From NCBI GenBank assembly GCA_013397435.1, contig VZRG01000031.1, forward strand, positions 1,244,609-1,308,608: 64,000 nucleotides of DNA. Direction: 5' to 3'. The translations under genes were made by a program, and so were the position numbers. The stretch comes from Erythrocercus mccallii. Lineage: Eukaryota > Chordata > Aves > Passeriformes > Dicruridae. Below, in pieces: positions 61,944 to 64,000 of the stretch. The first letter of the stretch is position 1; each line of letters starts with the position of its first letter. The notes beneath the pieces were generated by a model. That model had not been told where the DNA came from. It saw nothing but the letters and a program-made list of their open reading frames with translations, and searched no databases.

Positions 61944-64000
61944 TAAAAACATTTCACACAGTCTAGCTAGAGACAGAGAGGGGAAAATTAAGTTCACAAG
62001 CCTTGCTTGTGAAGTCCCATCGAAGGGACGATGAATTTGTCTGGATGCAATATGTAATAAACAACCCTGTGAAAAAAAAAGGCAGAAGCTTGCACAGCAT
62101 CTGCTTTGCAAACTTAAATAACTTGGCCATTTAAGTTGTTTTGTTTGGTCTATTACATATGGCAAAATGATCCAATTGATGCACTCAGTACCATCAGTAT
62201 TTCATTTAAAAAAAATAATCTGTTCTCTTCCCTTCCCCTCCCCATGTTGATGGAGGATCAGTTTAATATCTGGATTGCTGGCAGTGCACTTGAGTGCTGG
62301 TGAGTCAGATAGATGGGAATGCTCCCACTGAGTCAGTGTGGAGCCAGCCTCCCAGCATGGTGCTTGGGGACACTCTGGTGCTTGAGCTGCAATCATTTAG
62401 ATCAGAGAAAACCAAAGCCCTGAACAGTTGCGGTCACTTGAAATCAGATGGAAAAAACAGATATTACACCAGTATCCTCAGCAAACTCAAAAGAAGACAA
62501 TAAGTGCAGGAGGCCAGATCTGCTCACATTCTGCCAAGAACCTTGATGAGATAAAGATAGTCTTTGTTTCTGCCATTAAATAGTCAAGCTCTTTTTTTTA
62601 TTATTGAAAAAGTTGCTATATTGCACACCAGAATCGGTTGCATTTCAGTGCTGCACAAAGTGATTCTGCTATGTACAAGCTGTAGGTTTGCACATGACAA
62701 GGACTAAATCAGTCCTAGCTGTGCTTTTGCATAGATGTCAACAGAGTTTAGAGCCGTCCTAGACTTTTTAAATTCTCTGTAATTCAACTGGGAGAAAATA
62801 AGGCATTTAACCACAAATTAATTATTTTAGAAAAAAAATACTGCACTACCAGCTCTTCCCCTGGCCTGTAGGTTCTTTGCAAGCAGGGTCCAGATTCTTA
62901 TTTTGTGTTCACCCAGTGCAGCACAATCAGCTCCTCTGGGTTTTTGAATGATGTATCTCAACAAAGCTATCACAACAATGATAACCCTGATGACAATGAT
63001 GTCCATTATAATAAATTCAACACTTTTCAGTGTATAACACCTATAATTATTACACCCATTTCTGTTTTATTATTCAAATATTTTTAGTTTCCCTTAGCAA
63101 AAGTTCATGTCACTGACAATGCATCCAATTAAATACACAAAAATAAACATCTGCAAAATTTCACGCTACTAAGAAAGCACTGATACTTTATTTTTTCAAG
63201 AAAGAAAGGGGACAGTCTGACAGGGAAATTTTTCTCTTTTTTCATTCTGAAACACTATGACTCTTGTAACCACCATCCCCTTCATTCACATAGTTGCATA
63301 TTTAGTTGACAATTTACTAGAGAATCATCATGTGCACAGAAAACCAGCTGAGAAACAAAATCAACTCAGTGAAAGGAACACCAACACTAACATTTCAAAG
63401 TGATCTGAGTTGCACAGGTCAGGAAAAAATTATTATGACATTCACAGTAAAAACAAATAAACATTTACTTTTTCATAGTTTCAAAATTGAAAAGCATGTT
63501 TCCTGATATGTGAAGTTCAAATGAAACTCCCAATAAAGTATATGTTGAGATCCTGACCTGAGAACACATGTGGCAAGATAGAGCTCAGTGCAAAATTAAA
63601 AGGAATGAGTTCTCCACCCACCAACTTCAGCAGCACTGCTAGGCACCATAGTAATTAATTGAGCCTTGATATTTCATCAGTCGTTGATTACAGAGTGGAG
63701 CTGAGTGGAACGTTTCACACAGAAAGTGAAGCAATGTTTCAACAAAGTCAGGGGAAAAAAAAATCATTTTTCACACAGCATTGTTTTGTGAATTTTGACA
63801 TTTGATTTCACTTAGCTGAATGAAGAATAGAGTGAGAGAAGGTGAGCATGCCAGAATGAGAGAGTTCACCATTCTCTAAGTGGTTCACATGTTTAATAGC
63901 TGAAGAGATGGGAGCAGATTCTCCATTTGACCAAAATTTTGTTGCATGCAAAGGAGAGACATTTTGGGGAAACTATCAGCACTCCCACATGTTTTGACTA
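61944..64000. other. Gene-free AT-rich DNA to the window end
   Basis: No gene or clear element was recognised. Short A and T runs are present. Confidence 0.6.

Overview
The window reads as nuclear DNA of a bird, most probably a songbird. It is AT-rich, with vertebrate-style microsatellites, and it carries two LTR types that I recognise from memory as common in avian genomes, plus CR1-type LINE remnants. The host call rests on those repeat families, not on any gene. There are no operons, ribosome binding sites or dense coding of the bacterial kind.

I find no protein-coding gene I can support. The longest open frame is 157 codons (6886-7359, minus). None of the open frames shows a recognisable host protein domain. 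The only protein-like similarity I trust is a frame-broken LINE reverse transcriptase at 48490-48900. No tRNA, rRNA, snRNA or CRISPR array was seen. The window is therefore an intergenic desert or the inside of a very large intron; the sequence alone cannot tell which.

Layout. 0-9 kb: unremarkable AT-rich DNA with one compact CpG-rich, GC-rich patch (about 4398-4870), the best promoter or first-exon candidate. 9.3-10.4 kb: a complete solo LTR on the minus strand flanked by a 7-bp direct repeat. 10-23 kb: single-copy-looking DNA with simple repeats, ending in a microsatellite interrupted by a 34-base assembly gap. 23-34 kb: candidate conserved noncoding DNA, old MIR-type SINEs, another ancient amniote repeat, and a 64-bp 'micro-LTR' (33766-33829) that keeps only the two ends of a much longer LTR inside an intact 5-bp target-site duplication. 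34-48 kb: mostly featureless, with a third MIR. 48.5-51.3 kb: the LINE fragment, then a GC-richer unassigned block with broken minus-strand frames and a plus-strand TATA-like motif. 51-64 kb: a long (CTTTT)n array, a CR1 3' tail, an eroded second LTR of the first type, and an ancient repeat near 61.9 kb.

Nothing here amounts to a new multi-gene system. The items most worth a second look are the micro-LTR, the unassigned 50-51 kb block and the small CpG-rich patch.
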